Shown here piece by piece: positions 52,862-60,551 of a stretch of DNA of 64,000 nt. The translations under genes were made by a program, and so were the position numbers. The stretch is taken from assembly GCF_031581265.1 (NCBI RefSeq), contig NZ_JAVLBQ010000011.1, positions 14,892-78,891 on the forward strand, in the 5' to 3' direction. The notes beneath the pieces were generated by a model, which saw only the letters and a list, made by a program, of their open reading frames with translations, did no database searches and had not been told where the DNA came from. The DNA is from Gracilimonas sp031581265. GTDB taxonomy: Bacteria; Bacteroidota; Rhodothermia; Balneolales; Balneolaceae. Numbering within the stretch: the stretch's first letter is position 1; each line of letters opens with the position of its first letter.

Positions 52862-53080
52862 AACCCATCCATCACCCCGCTCTCGCCTATTCAACAATCA
52901 ATCCCAATTAAACCGAGCGGAAAGATGGATTACTGAATTCGCAAATCAGCCAAAGCGTCCTTTCCCCTTGTTGAAGGGGAAAGACAGAAAGGGGTCGATG
53001 AATTCGAGCAACAAACCTTTATTCAAATCCCTGGAAGCGGAGCTTCCAACAGGCATTGCGCAGCAGAGCAACGCAACGAG
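52862..53080. repeat. Repeat A, full copy 1
   Basis: Starts ACCCATCCATCACCCCGCTCTC and ends GGAAGC GGA GCTTCC plus GCAACGCAACGAG. It contains a hairpin CTTTCCCCTT/AAGGGGAAAG and the segment GACAGAAAGGGGTCGATGA. About 85-90 % of the scaffold matches 54873-55120, with the hairpin loop differing in length. This fills most of the 358-base gap before the AAA gene. Confidence 0.75.
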
Positions 53081-53110
53081 GATAAAACACACAGAGCTAC
53101 TTGAATTGCT

Positions 53111-53160
53111 AAACAATTTACTCAATTTATTAAGTAATTTTACTCAATATTTCTTATATT
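53111..53160 (+). promoter_or_regulatory. Possible operator/promoter of the AAA-DUF4143 gene
   Basis: A very AT-rich stretch with TTTACTCAAT twice, 23 bases apart, around the palindrome AGTAATTTTACT. It lies 7-56 bases before the GTG start. The arrangement looks like a regulator-binding site, but no regulator is known. Confidence 0.4.
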
Positions 53161-53166
53161 TAGCAT

Positions 53167-54360
53167 GTGGATTTTCAAAGAGAACATATCGGTCTGCTAA
53201 AAAAGCGTGTTGAAGAGGAACCCAGACAATTCATTCAGGTATTGTATGGGCCACGACAAGTTGGCAAAACAACGCTCGTACATCAGTTCTTGACCCAAAC
53301 CGACATCTCCTATCATTTTACCTCTGCCGATGCAATTCCCGCAGCCAATGTTACTTGGATAGCTCAGCAATGGGAAACAGCTCGTATTAAACTAAGTCAG
53401 TTGGAAGAAGATAAGTTAATCTTGGTTATAGACGAGATCCAAAAGATTGATAATTGGAGTGAGCAGATTAAAAAGGAATGGGATAAGGATAGTAATACAG
53501 GCATTGAGTTGTATGTAATCATTTTAGGGTCCTCAAGGCTCATGCTTAAGCGGGGGTTAACAGAATCACTTGCCGGACGCTATGAATCCATTTATATGGG
53601 ACATTGGAGTTACCCAGAAATGAAAAACGCATTTGGATATTTGCCAGAGGAATATGTGTGGTTCGGCGGATATCCCGGAGCAGCATTTTTAAAAGAAGAG
53701 GAAATCCGGTGGAAAAAGTACGTTAAGGATGCCCTTATTGAGCCAACTGTTTCCAATGATATCCTCATGATGACCCGTATTGATAAACCCGCTTTAATGA
53801 AACAGCTTTTTGAACTGGGCTGTAGCTATTCGGGACAAATACTTTCTTATAATAAAATACTTGGTCAGCTTCACGATGCCGGAAACACCACTACACTTTC
53901 CCATTATCTTGACCTGCTTGACTCTGCCGGATTGTTAGGCGGAATTTCAAAATTTACACCCAATAAAATCCGTAAGAGAGCCTCAAGCCCAAAATTTCAA
54001 GTGTATAATACATCGTTGTTATCTGTTCAACAATCAGAATCATTTGAAGCAATCAGGGCAAAACCTGCGGAATGGGGACGATGGGTTGAATCGGCAGTTG
54101 GAGCACATTTACTCAATTACAGCCTCAAAGAAGACTTTGAACTCTCATACTGGCGACACCGAAACGATGAAGTAGATTTCGTAATCAAACAAAGAGATAA
54201 AATCATTGGGATTGAGGTTAAATCAACTGCAGCCGGACCAACAACTGGAATGAAAGCTTTTCAGAATAATTTTGAGCCCTATAAAATGTTGCTTATCTCT
54301 GAATCAGGCCTTCCCTGGCAGGAATTTCTGTGCATTAATCCGGCTACTCTTTTTAACTAA
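53167..54360 (+). CDS. AAA_14/DUF4143 ATPase
   Basis: 397 aa, GTG start at 53167. The N-terminal P-loop domain has GPRQVGKTT (residues about 28-36), VIDEIQKI as Walker B and the LAGRYESIYMGHWSYPEM segment typical of the family. The C-terminal DUF4143 domain carries DEVDFVIKQRDKIIGIEVKST, which is a PD-(D/E)XK-like core (about 339-361). Members are numerous in bacteria and archaea, and many have been found in toxin, stress or defence contexts, but the activity is unsettled. It is monocistronic, between copies of repeats A and D. Confidence 0.85.
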   Translation: MDFQREHIGLLKKRVEEEPRQFIQVLYGPRQVGKTTLVHQFLTQTDISYHFTSADAIPAANVTWIAQQWETARIKLSQLEEDKLILVIDEIQKIDNWSEQIKKEWDKDSNTGIELYVIILGSSRLMLKRGLTESLAGRYESIYMGHWSYPEMKNAFGYLPEEYVWFGGYPGAAFLKEEEIRWKKYVKDALIEPTVSNDILMMTRIDKPALMKQLFELGCSYSGQILSYNKILGQLHDAGNTTTLSHYLDLLDSAGLLGGISKFTPNKIRKRASSPKFQVYNTSLLSVQQSESFEAIRAKPAEWGRWVESAVGAHLLNYSLKEDFELSYWRHRNDEVDFVIKQRDKIIGIEVKSTAAGPTTGMKAFQNNFEPYKMLLISESGLPWQEFLCINPATLFN

Positions 54361-54465
54361 GAGATGGTACTTGTAGCTTTGAAAACACCGTTTCCGGTTA
54401 TTGGGATTGATTATTGGATTCGCTTAGCTGTATCCTACAACCGGCGAACCGACGTATCAAGCAAT

Positions 54466-54562
54466 AATGAACAAGAGAATTGACTAAGAAAAATAGTTCT
54501 AATTAAAACATGGGAAGCCGGAGCTTCCCGGACGGCATTTCGCAGCGGAGCTACACAACGAG
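54466..54562. repeat. Recurrent segment shared with 49838-49912 and repeat A end
   Basis: AATGAACAAGAGAATTGACTAAGAAAAAT is close to 49838-49868, and the following hairpin GGGAAGC/GCTTCCC plus CGGCATTTCGCAGC matches the right end of repeat A. It lies between the AAA gene and repeat D copy 2. Confidence 0.55.
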
Positions 54563-54633
54563 GGTTAAATACCGCTATTCGCTCGGACGCAGAGCGTCAG
54601 GAGCGAGTTTAAAGACATGCCCCATCGGCCTTA

Positions 54634-54772
54634 GAAAAAAGAGCGTATAGAAGATGACGGAATGGAGCGTTAAGAAATAAACTGCTCCGCTGAGAACCTT
54701 AGAAATTGTTGATATTAGTGATGGAGCTTCAGTTTATTTTAGCGTAATGCAGTCAGCTTTAGCTCTTTTTTC
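54634..54772. repeat. Palindromic repeat D, copy 2 (139 bp)
   Basis: The same terminal inverted repeats and length as copy 1. The inner arms AATAAACTG and CAGTTTATT replace the pair seen in copy 1. Directly downstream is hairpin E: TTTCTTTTGT (54790-54799), loop CAGC, ACAAAAGAAA (54804-54813). Compared with the copy at 19950, the closing pair has changed from G-C to T-A on both sides. Confidence 0.75.
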
Positions 54773-54872
54773 GCAGCCGGGCGCTTTTGTTTCTTTTGTC
54801 AGCACAAAAGAAAGAGATACCCTTTAAAGGCAATCCAATTATTAAATGCTCAATAAGATCATCAACGCCAAA

Positions 54873-55120
54873 ACCCATCCATCACCCCGCTCTCTCAAAT
54901 TCCAACAACAAACCCCATTCAAACCGAGCGGAAAAATGGATTACTGATTCCCCATATCGGCCAAAGCGTCCTTTCCCCTTGCGCTTGCGTCCCGCACAAA
55001 TCTGTCGGGGCTGAAGGGGAAAGACAGAAAGGGGTCGATGATATCGAGATACCAACCCCAATTCAACCTCTTGGAAGCGGAGCTTCCGGCAGGCATTGCG
55101 CAGCGGAGCAACGCAACGAG
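54873..55120. repeat. Repeat A, full copy 2
   Basis: Direct copy of 52862-53080, with a longer hairpin loop inserted between CTTTCCCCTT and AAGGGGAAAG. Ends with GGAAGC GGA GCTTCC and GCAACGCAACGAG. With the neighbouring repeats it accounts for most of the 1075-base gap after the AAA gene. Confidence 0.75.
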
Positions 55121-55217
55121 AACAAAAAACTCAATCAGAACACACAATCCTGCACAAGAAATACACAATAGTATAAGACTCTTTTTCCCTCTCTTAATAC
55201 CTTAACGATGCTTTTGA

Positions 55218-55360
55218 AAGGCGGATAACCCGCCTGATGGATATGTCAGTTTAAGCCCTGAGAGCTGTATAAGAACGGTCAGACGGATTTAGAGCCGTTA
55301 GACCATGAGCTAACGACCGTGTCCTTCTCCCTGAAAATAATCAGGAGCCTAATCAGGGAG
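55218..55360 (+). promoter_or_regulatory. Hairpin-rich leader before the metal ATPase gene
   Basis: Successive stems: GGCGG/CCGCC (55220-55234), ACGGTC/GACCGT (55275-55320) enclosing CGTTAG/CTAACG (55296-55315), and CTCCCTGA/TCAGGGAG (55327-55360). The last one has a competing stem CCTGA/TCAGG (55330-55345), so two exclusive folds are possible. The leader ends 75 bases before the ATG at 55436. A switch in response to metal or translation is only a guess. Confidence 0.4.
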
Positions 55361-55435
55361 TTCGCTTCGTCGAAAGAAAGCTTAGCTTATACTGGAATTA
55401 TTGGCTCCTCGCGATGATATGCTAAATATTAATAC

Positions 55436-57385
55436 ATGGAATTCATAAAAAAATATTACGAAGTATTTTGGTCGGCCATTTTTTTGATGGTGGCTTTAGC
55501 CGTTCAATACTGGATCATAATTCCTGGAAGTGAGTATGTCTTTCTGCCCCTTTATCTTATTTCCTACCTGTTTGTGGGAGGACCGGTTTGGATAAAGGCC
55601 TTCAAATCTATCCGGAAAGGCACCATCTTCAGCGAGTTCATGCTCATGGGAATTGCTACCGTTGGTGCTTTTATTCTCGGGGAATATGCCGAGGGTGTGG
55701 CCGTAATGTTGTTTTATATGATTGGTGAATATGCGCAGGGAAATGCGGTTCGGAAAGCGCGCCATTCTATTGAATCACTCATCAATCAGCAGCCGGATGT
55801 TGCAACGGTAGAGCGAAACGGGGAGTCGCAAGAAGTTCATCCTTCCAAAGTAGAACCGGGTGAAATTATTCAAGTGAAACCCGGGGCCAAAGTTCCGCTC
55901 GATGGGGAGCTGCTTACAAAACGAGCTTCCTTCAATACCGCCGCTTTAACGGGAGAATCGAAACCGATGTCTCGCAATGCGGGTGAAGAAGTTTGGGCCG
56001 GCTCTGTGAATGAGCTTATCCCGGTACGCATAAAAGTAACCAAGGGGTACGAAGATTCACGCTTGTCTGATATTTTGAATATGGTTCAGGAAGCTTCACA
56101 GCGAAAAGCTCCCACCCAGCGCTTTATGACCCGCTTCGCCAAAGTGTACACGCCCATCGTTGTTTGGCTGGCTATAGCTCTCACTTTCCTGCCATGGCTT
56201 TTTGTTGAAGCATACGTATTTGAAGAGTGGTTTTATCGAGCGTTAATCTTTCTCGTTGTTTCTTGTCCGTGTGGTTTGGTGATTTCTATTCCGCTGGGAT
56301 ATTTCGGGGGAATTGGTGCGGCTTCACAAAATGGAATTCTCTTGAAGGGCTCCGACTACCTTGATCAGCTTCGAAAAATGAAAACCTTATTCCTTGATAA
56401 AACCGGGACCCTGACCGAAGGAGTTTTTGAAGTGCAGGAAATTCATCCGGCCAACGGACATGATACTTCACATGTACTGAAATTAGCGGCTTCATTAGAG
56501 CATCACTCTTCACACCCTGTTGCAAAAGCGATTCTACAGTTTACCAACGGACAACAAACCCCGGAAGCCAACGATATTCAGGAAATTCCCGGTAGGGGTT
56601 TAAAAGGGACTGTAGGACAGGAGGAAGTTTTAGTCGGCAATCGAAAATTGTTGGAAGAGCATGGTGTTTCCCTTTCTGAAATAGGTAATAACAAGCCTTC
56701 CGCCTTTGTATATATAGCAACTGATGGGATTCACATCGGAACTATTTTAATTTCTGACAAAATAAAAACAGACGCTGCACATGCCCTCCAGGAACTCCGT
56801 GATTTAGGTATCAGTGAATTGATTATGCTGTCCGGGGATAATCAGCAGACCACGGATGCCATCGCCCAACAGCTGGGCATAGATAAAGCATTTGGCGGAT
56901 TGCTCCCTGATGGTAAGTACGAAAGGGTGAAGCAGGCTTTGCAATCAAATCACGTGGTCGGATTTGTGGGAGACGGGCTGAATGACGCCCCGGTCATAAC
57001 GCTGGCTGATATAGGGATCGCCATGGGCGGTATTGGTTCGGATGCTGCCATCGAAACGGCGGATGTAGTCATTCAAACCGACGAGCCTTCAAAAATTCCA
57101 CAGGCTATCCGAATTGCGAAATTTACGCACAAAATAGTGTGGCAAAATATTGGCTTTGCACTGGGGATTAAGGTATTGGTTATGGCTCTTGCTGCCGTTG
57201 GTCTTGCAACCATGTGGGAAGCTATTTTTGCGGATGTGGGGGTTGCCCTCATTGCTATTGCCAATGCGATCAGGGTTCAAAAGAAGTTTTCTAATGATCA
57301 GTTTACCCTTCGCTCATTTTTTGGAAGTGAAAAAGAAATTACCACTGTCAATAATAACCCAAAAAGTTGCTGTGAGGTTTGTTGA
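55436..57385 (+). CDS. P1B-type heavy-metal ATPase, Zn/Cd class, with C-terminal Cys tail
   Basis: 649 aa. Six to eight membrane segments. The metal-site SCPCGLVISIP (P1B-2 type) lies in the sixth, the phosphorylation site is LFLDKTGTLTEG, the nucleotide-site motifs are HHSSHPVAKAI and GDGLNDAPV, and the last membrane pair has FADVGVALIAIANAIR, as in ZntA/CadA. No N-terminal HMA domain is present. The C terminus instead ends in SCCEVC, a possible metal-binding tail. It exports Zn, Cd, Pb or related ions from the cytoplasm. Its stop overlaps the next ATG. Confidence 0.93.
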   Translation: MEFIKKYYEVFWSAIFLMVALAVQYWIIIPGSEYVFLPLYLISYLFVGGPVWIKAFKSIRKGTIFSEFMLMGIATVGAFILGEYAEGVAVMLFYMIGEYAQGNAVRKARHSIESLINQQPDVATVERNGESQEVHPSKVEPGEIIQVKPGAKVPLDGELLTKRASFNTAALTGESKPMSRNAGEEVWAGSVNELIPVRIKVTKGYEDSRLSDILNMVQEASQRKAPTQRFMTRFAKVYTPIVVWLAIALTFLPWLFVEAYVFEEWFYRALIFLVVSCPCGLVISIPLGYFGGIGAASQNGILLKGSDYLDQLRKMKTLFLDKTGTLTEGVFEVQEIHPANGHDTSHVLKLAASLEHHSSHPVAKAILQFTNGQQTPEANDIQEIPGRGLKGTVGQEEVLVGNRKLLEEHGVSLSEIGNNKPSAFVYIATDGIHIGTILISDKIKTDAAHALQELRDLGISELIMLSGDNQQTTDAIAQQLGIDKAFGGLLPDGKYERVKQALQSNHVVGFVGDGLNDAPVITLADIGIAMGGIGSDAAIETADVVIQTDEPSKIPQAIRIAKFTHKIVWQNIGFALGIKVLVMALAAVGLATMWEAIFADVGVALIAIANAIRVQKKFSNDQFTLRSFFGSEKEITTVNNNPKSCCEVC

Positions 57386-57597
57386 TGGATGATAAAATCA
57401 CGCTAACTTCTGTATTAACCTGCCCGAATTGCGGAGCTCGGCAACAAGAGCAAATGCCCGAAAACTCCTGCCAATACTTTTGGGAGTGCCCCGACTGTAG
57501 TCAGCTATTAAAGCCCAAAACCGGAGACTGCTGTGTGTTTTGTTCATATGGGGATGTTGCCTGTCCACCGGTGCAAAAAGAGGGGCATTGTTGTTGA
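57385..57597 (+). CDS. GDCCVxC-domain small Cys-rich protein
   Basis: 70 aa from the ATG at 57385, which overlaps the ATPase stop as TGATG. Two Cys pairs (CPNCG and CPDCS) probably bind zinc, and the GDCCVFCSYGD motif defines the GDCCVxC family; some members have selenocysteine at the second Cys, but here it is an ordinary Cys codon. Family members are found with metal and mercury genes. It may pass metal to or from the ATPase. Confidence 0.88.
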   Translation: MDDKITLTSVLTCPNCGARQQEQMPENSCQYFWECPDCSQLLKPKTGDCCVFCSYGDVACPPVQKEGHCC

Positions 57598-57791
57598 TTG
57601 CGAGTGAAGCTTTTTCATTTGACCCTATTCAAATACTGGAATAGAACCCCGACAAGTATTTCGGAACAAGCGCGGATTAAGCGGATTGGGCGAATGATCG
57701 CGGAAATGGTTTGTTTAATAACCGCAAAGCGAGGTGAGCTTAAAATCATGTCAATCACATAATCCTTTAAATCGTGATTCTTTTTTGATTC

Positions 57792-58244
57792 TCAAAGCCA
57801 TCGCCGGACCTTACTTTTATACTTCATAAACTCCTCCCCAAATTTTTGTGTCATTACCTCTTCTTCAGGTTTGATCTGAAATTCATTCATATACCAAACA
57901 TAGAAAATTAAAACGATCAGTCCTGCCGGCTCTCCAAATTTCAGCAAGCCGCCTAAAAGTATTAGAAACATGGCGAGATACATCGGGTTTCTGCTGAAGT
58001 TATATACTCCGGAGGTTACCAGCATACTTGCTTTTTCCGGATGATGTGGATCTACAGATGTCTTGTTTTTCATAAACTGAATAATCCCTCCTAATCCAAA
58101 AAATATCCCAATGCCCAATATTATCTTGGGTACCCATTCCCCTAAATCTATCACAAACCAATCTGGGATTTGGCGGTCTAAAACCCACATCAAACCAATA
58201 CAAATAAAAAAGACAACTGCTGGTGGTACTTTTAATTTTAACAT
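57792..58244 (-). CDS. Isoprenylcysteine carboxyl methyltransferase-like membrane protein
   Basis: 150 aa with four or five hydrophobic segments. The C-terminal core LVTSGVYNFSRNPMYLAMFLIL is characteristic of the ICMT/PEMT family, which use SAM to methylate lipids or other small substrates. In bacteria these often sit in metal-resistance clusters, without a known reaction. It is convergent with the GDCCVxC gene, and the 190 bases between them hold nothing clear. Confidence 0.83.
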   Translation of the reverse strand: MLKLKVPPAVVFFICIGLMWVLDRQIPDWFVIDLGEWVPKIILGIGIFFGLGGIIQFMKNKTSVDPHHPEKASMLVTSGVYNFSRNPMYLAMFLILLGGLLKFGEPAGLIVLIFYVWYMNEFQIKPEEEVMTQKFGEEFMKYKSKVRRWL

Positions 58245-58261
58245 AGGTTATTTATAAAGCA

Positions 58262-58335
58262 ATCAGCTCTCAGTCTTCAGCTTTCTGGTTTTTTTAAGCC
58301 AAAAACTGAAAGCTGATAGCTGAAGTCTGACAGCT
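58262..58335. repeat. Imperfect palindrome between two minus-strand genes
   Basis: TCTTCAGCTTTC on the left and GAAAGCTGATAGCTGAAG on the right can fold into a long hairpin of the AGCTTTCAGCTATCAGC type, seen in many genomes as an intergenic repeat. It may also stop transcription after the TSUP gene. Confidence 0.55.
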
Positions 58336-58350
58336 ATTTATCTTTTCTTT

Positions 58351-59112
58351 TCAAAAAACTCCAATTTTCGATAAAATCATATATGCTCCACTAATTACCA
58401 TAACGGCGAGGACATATTTTCGGAAAGTTTCATCGGTCATGGAGCTGAGTAATTTCTTACCGACTAAGTTTCCGGCTGTAGCTCCCAGTCCAAGTATAAT
58501 ACCAAAAATCCACAAGTCTCCATACAAAGCCCCGATAAATGTATAGGTTCCAATCTGCACGGCTCCCATAAAAAAAGAATTGGCGGTTTTGGTGGCTATC
58601 ATTTCTTCTTTCAGAATTCCGGCATTCAGGTAAAAGGGATTAAGGACCGGACCGAGTCCGCCTACAATAGTTGAGATTGTAGCCACTCCAAAACCCAACG
58701 GCAACCAATACCATTTCTTCATCTCAAATGTCTGTTCCTTCTTACCAAAACGATATTGAAAAACCGTACTGACCAAAAAAGCCCCAATTATTATCTGAAA
58801 CCAATCGGCTTGAACCTGAGTAAAAAGCCATCCGGCTAATAGAACTCCACTAACGGCAGCAGGGGCATACCAAATAACCACATCCCACCGAATATCTTTC
58901 CAGAAAATGAACAATCGTGAGGGACGTCCTATCATATCCCCAAGATTGATGATGGGGGCCACTGCCTTGGAACCCACCATAAAATTCATAACCGGAATCA
59001 TGATAAGCGAACCGCCGCCGCCAGCTATCACAGAAATGATATATGCGCCCATTCCGGCAAGGAAGACAGCAGCGTACATCCACCAAGGTTCTGTGAATAG
59101 GGATTCGATCAT
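58351..59112 (-). CDS. TauE/SafE (TSUP) family permease
   Basis: 253 aa with seven or eight hydrophobic segments and the repeated TSUP pattern: GMGAYIISVIAGGGGSLIMIPV (about 20-41) and a second copy GVATISTIVGGLGPVLNPF (about 139-157). TSUP proteins move sulfite, sulfonates, thiosulfate or organosulfur compounds across the inner membrane. It lies in the metal block but is on the other strand. The 250-base gap on its 5' side holds no ORF I trust. Confidence 0.88.
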   Translation of the reverse strand: MIESLFTEPWWMYAAVFLAGMGAYIISVIAGGGGSLIMIPVMNFMVGSKAVAPIINLGDMIGRPSRLFIFWKDIRWDVVIWYAPAAVSGVLLAGWLFTQVQADWFQIIIGAFLVSTVFQYRFGKKEQTFEMKKWYWLPLGFGVATISTIVGGLGPVLNPFYLNAGILKEEMIATKTANSFFMGAVQIGTYTFIGALYGDLWIFGIILGLGATAGNLVGKKLLSSMTDETFRKYVLAVMVISGAYMILSKIGVF

Positions 59113-59364
59113 TGTTTACTATTATTTCTCATAATTTGAATTCTTTCCATTGGTTTATTTTTGTCATATTCATTTTGGCTTGACCCAAAACGAACCAAAA
59201 ACTCAAGAAAACACGCAGATTTCAAACTTAATAATCACTTATAATTTTTTTAATTACCCACTAATATAATCGCTGTTAAATTCTTTACCCGTGTTTTCAA
59301 AGCTCGGTAAAACAACGTATTCCTAATCTGCGATTATACGCTAAACCCGCGTCATACGTTTCCA

Positions 59365-59940
59365 TTATGAAATCTTATCCAAGGATTTGCGCCCGGGGTT
59401 TTGGAGTTTCTGGTATTCACTCATGCTCATCCCGGTAATTTCTTTGAATTGGCGGGAGAGGTGTTGCAAATTTTTATATCCCAGATGATAGGCAATTTCA
59501 CTGAAGCTCAGGTTTCCATATTCTACCAATTCCTTGGCTTTTTCGATCTTCAGGCGAATGAAATATTTTTCAATGGTAATCTCTTCTTTTCGGGAAAAAG
59601 CTCGTGAAATGGAAGCGTAACTCTTGTTTAACTTTCTTGCGAGATAGTCAGATAGTGAGGTTTCATCTGTTTCAAGCTCACCGGAATCAACCCACTGTAT
59701 GAGTGACGTTTTAACCTTTTCCACCAATACCGATTCTTCATCCTTGATAAGCCCGAAGTTAAATCGCTCCAGCTCTTTTTCGATTTCGTGCATGGATGGC
59801 TTTTCGCCCTTTCGGGTGACTTCAGCCTTCCCGAGCTGCACGTAATTAACTTCCAGCCCAAGGGCTTTTAAGGCCGTTTCTATAACCATCTCACATCGGT
59901 CACAAACCATATTTTTAATATGCAGTGTCATTTTTTCCAT
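59365..59940 (-). CDS. AraC-type regulator with N-terminal HMA-like domain, paralogue
   Basis: 191 aa from the ATG at 59940, chosen because its 13 residues before the second Cys match the spacing in the paralogue at 50006. The metal site is MVCDRC (residues 11-16), the linker is about 50 residues of helix, and the AraC domain (AKELVEYGNLSFSEIAYHLGYKNLQHLSRQFKEITG) is complete. It is divergent from no gene; the VOC gene upstream has the same direction. Likely to respond to a soft metal and to control the P1B ATPase or the CusA system. Confidence 0.85.
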   Translation of the reverse strand: MEKMTLHIKNMVCDRCEMVIETALKALGLEVNYVQLGKAEVTRKGEKPSMHEIEKELERFNFGLIKDEESVLVEKVKTSLIQWVDSGELETDETSLSDYLARKLNKSYASISRAFSRKEEITIEKYFIRLKIEKAKELVEYGNLSFSEIAYHLGYKNLQHLSRQFKEITGMSMSEYQKLQNPGRKSLDKIS

Positions 59941-60035
59941 AGCAGTAATGTAAACAGAAGTGGAAGAAACTGCATTCACCGGAATTTTGTATTACAAAAA
60001 ATGGAGAAAGTCTTATCTAATTTTGAATATCCGCT

Positions 60036-60389
60036 TTATTTGTCTGACCACACAGCAAACTCATTCCCACTGGGTTCAGTGAAATGGAATCGGCGTCCGC
60101 CCGGAAAATCGAAAGTAGGTTTAATGATTTTCCCACCGGCTTCCTGTACTTTTTTCTCTGTGGCCTCCAGATCATTGCTGTAAAAAATAATGAGTGCACT
60201 TCCAGTTTCAGATGTTCCTTTTTTGTTGGATTTAAAAAAACCGCCATTAATTCCCTCATCTGCAAATGAGGTGTATTCAGGACCGTAATCAGTAAACTCC
60301 CAACCAAAGACTTTGGTGAAGAAGTTTTTAGTTGAGTCTAGGTCGTTGGCCGGAAATTCTACATAATCAATTTTTTCGTGTTGTTGCAT
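60036..60389 (-). CDS. VOC-family (glyoxalase-like) protein
   Basis: 117 aa. Two beta-alpha-beta-beta-beta modules are visible: IDYVEFPANDLDSTKNFFTKVFGWEF and LIIFYSNDLEATEKKVQEAGGKI, with the ending FHFTEPSGNEFAVW. A metal site is not complete from the obvious His/Glu positions. Family members include glyoxalase, dioxygenases and antibiotic-binding proteins. The function here is unknown. Confidence 0.85.
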   Translation of the reverse strand: MQQHEKIDYVEFPANDLDSTKNFFTKVFGWEFTDYGPEYTSFADEGINGGFFKSNKKGTSETGSALIIFYSNDLEATEKKVQEAGGKIIKPTFDFPGGRRFHFTEPSGNEFAVWSDK

Positions 60390-60551
60390 GGCTCCTCCGT
60401 TTTTGAAAATGTAGATAATTGGGAGGTTATCACAAAGCTGAAGTTTGGTAAACAGGGTTTCAGATATGAATTAAGATACATTTGAAACAGCGCTTCATTA
60501 TTTGGTTTGGCAGCTTAGCAGCAAAAATATATAAGCCTTTTTCCAACTCCT

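Noticed and set aside
52968..53213. 81-aa ORF before the AAA gene
   Set aside because: It lies mostly within repeat A and overlaps the true GTG start of the AAA gene in another frame.
54787..55168. ORFs on both strands in the gap before the P1B ATPase
   Set aside because: They lie in repeat A and hairpin E, and the same sequence recurs at other places.
57598..57791. Possible remnant of a gene between the GDCCVxC and ICMT-like genes
   Set aside because: GCGGATTAAGCGGATT and the AATCATG...AATCACATAATCC segment resemble an intergenic repeat near GxxExxY-type genes, but no frame encodes a recognisable protein.
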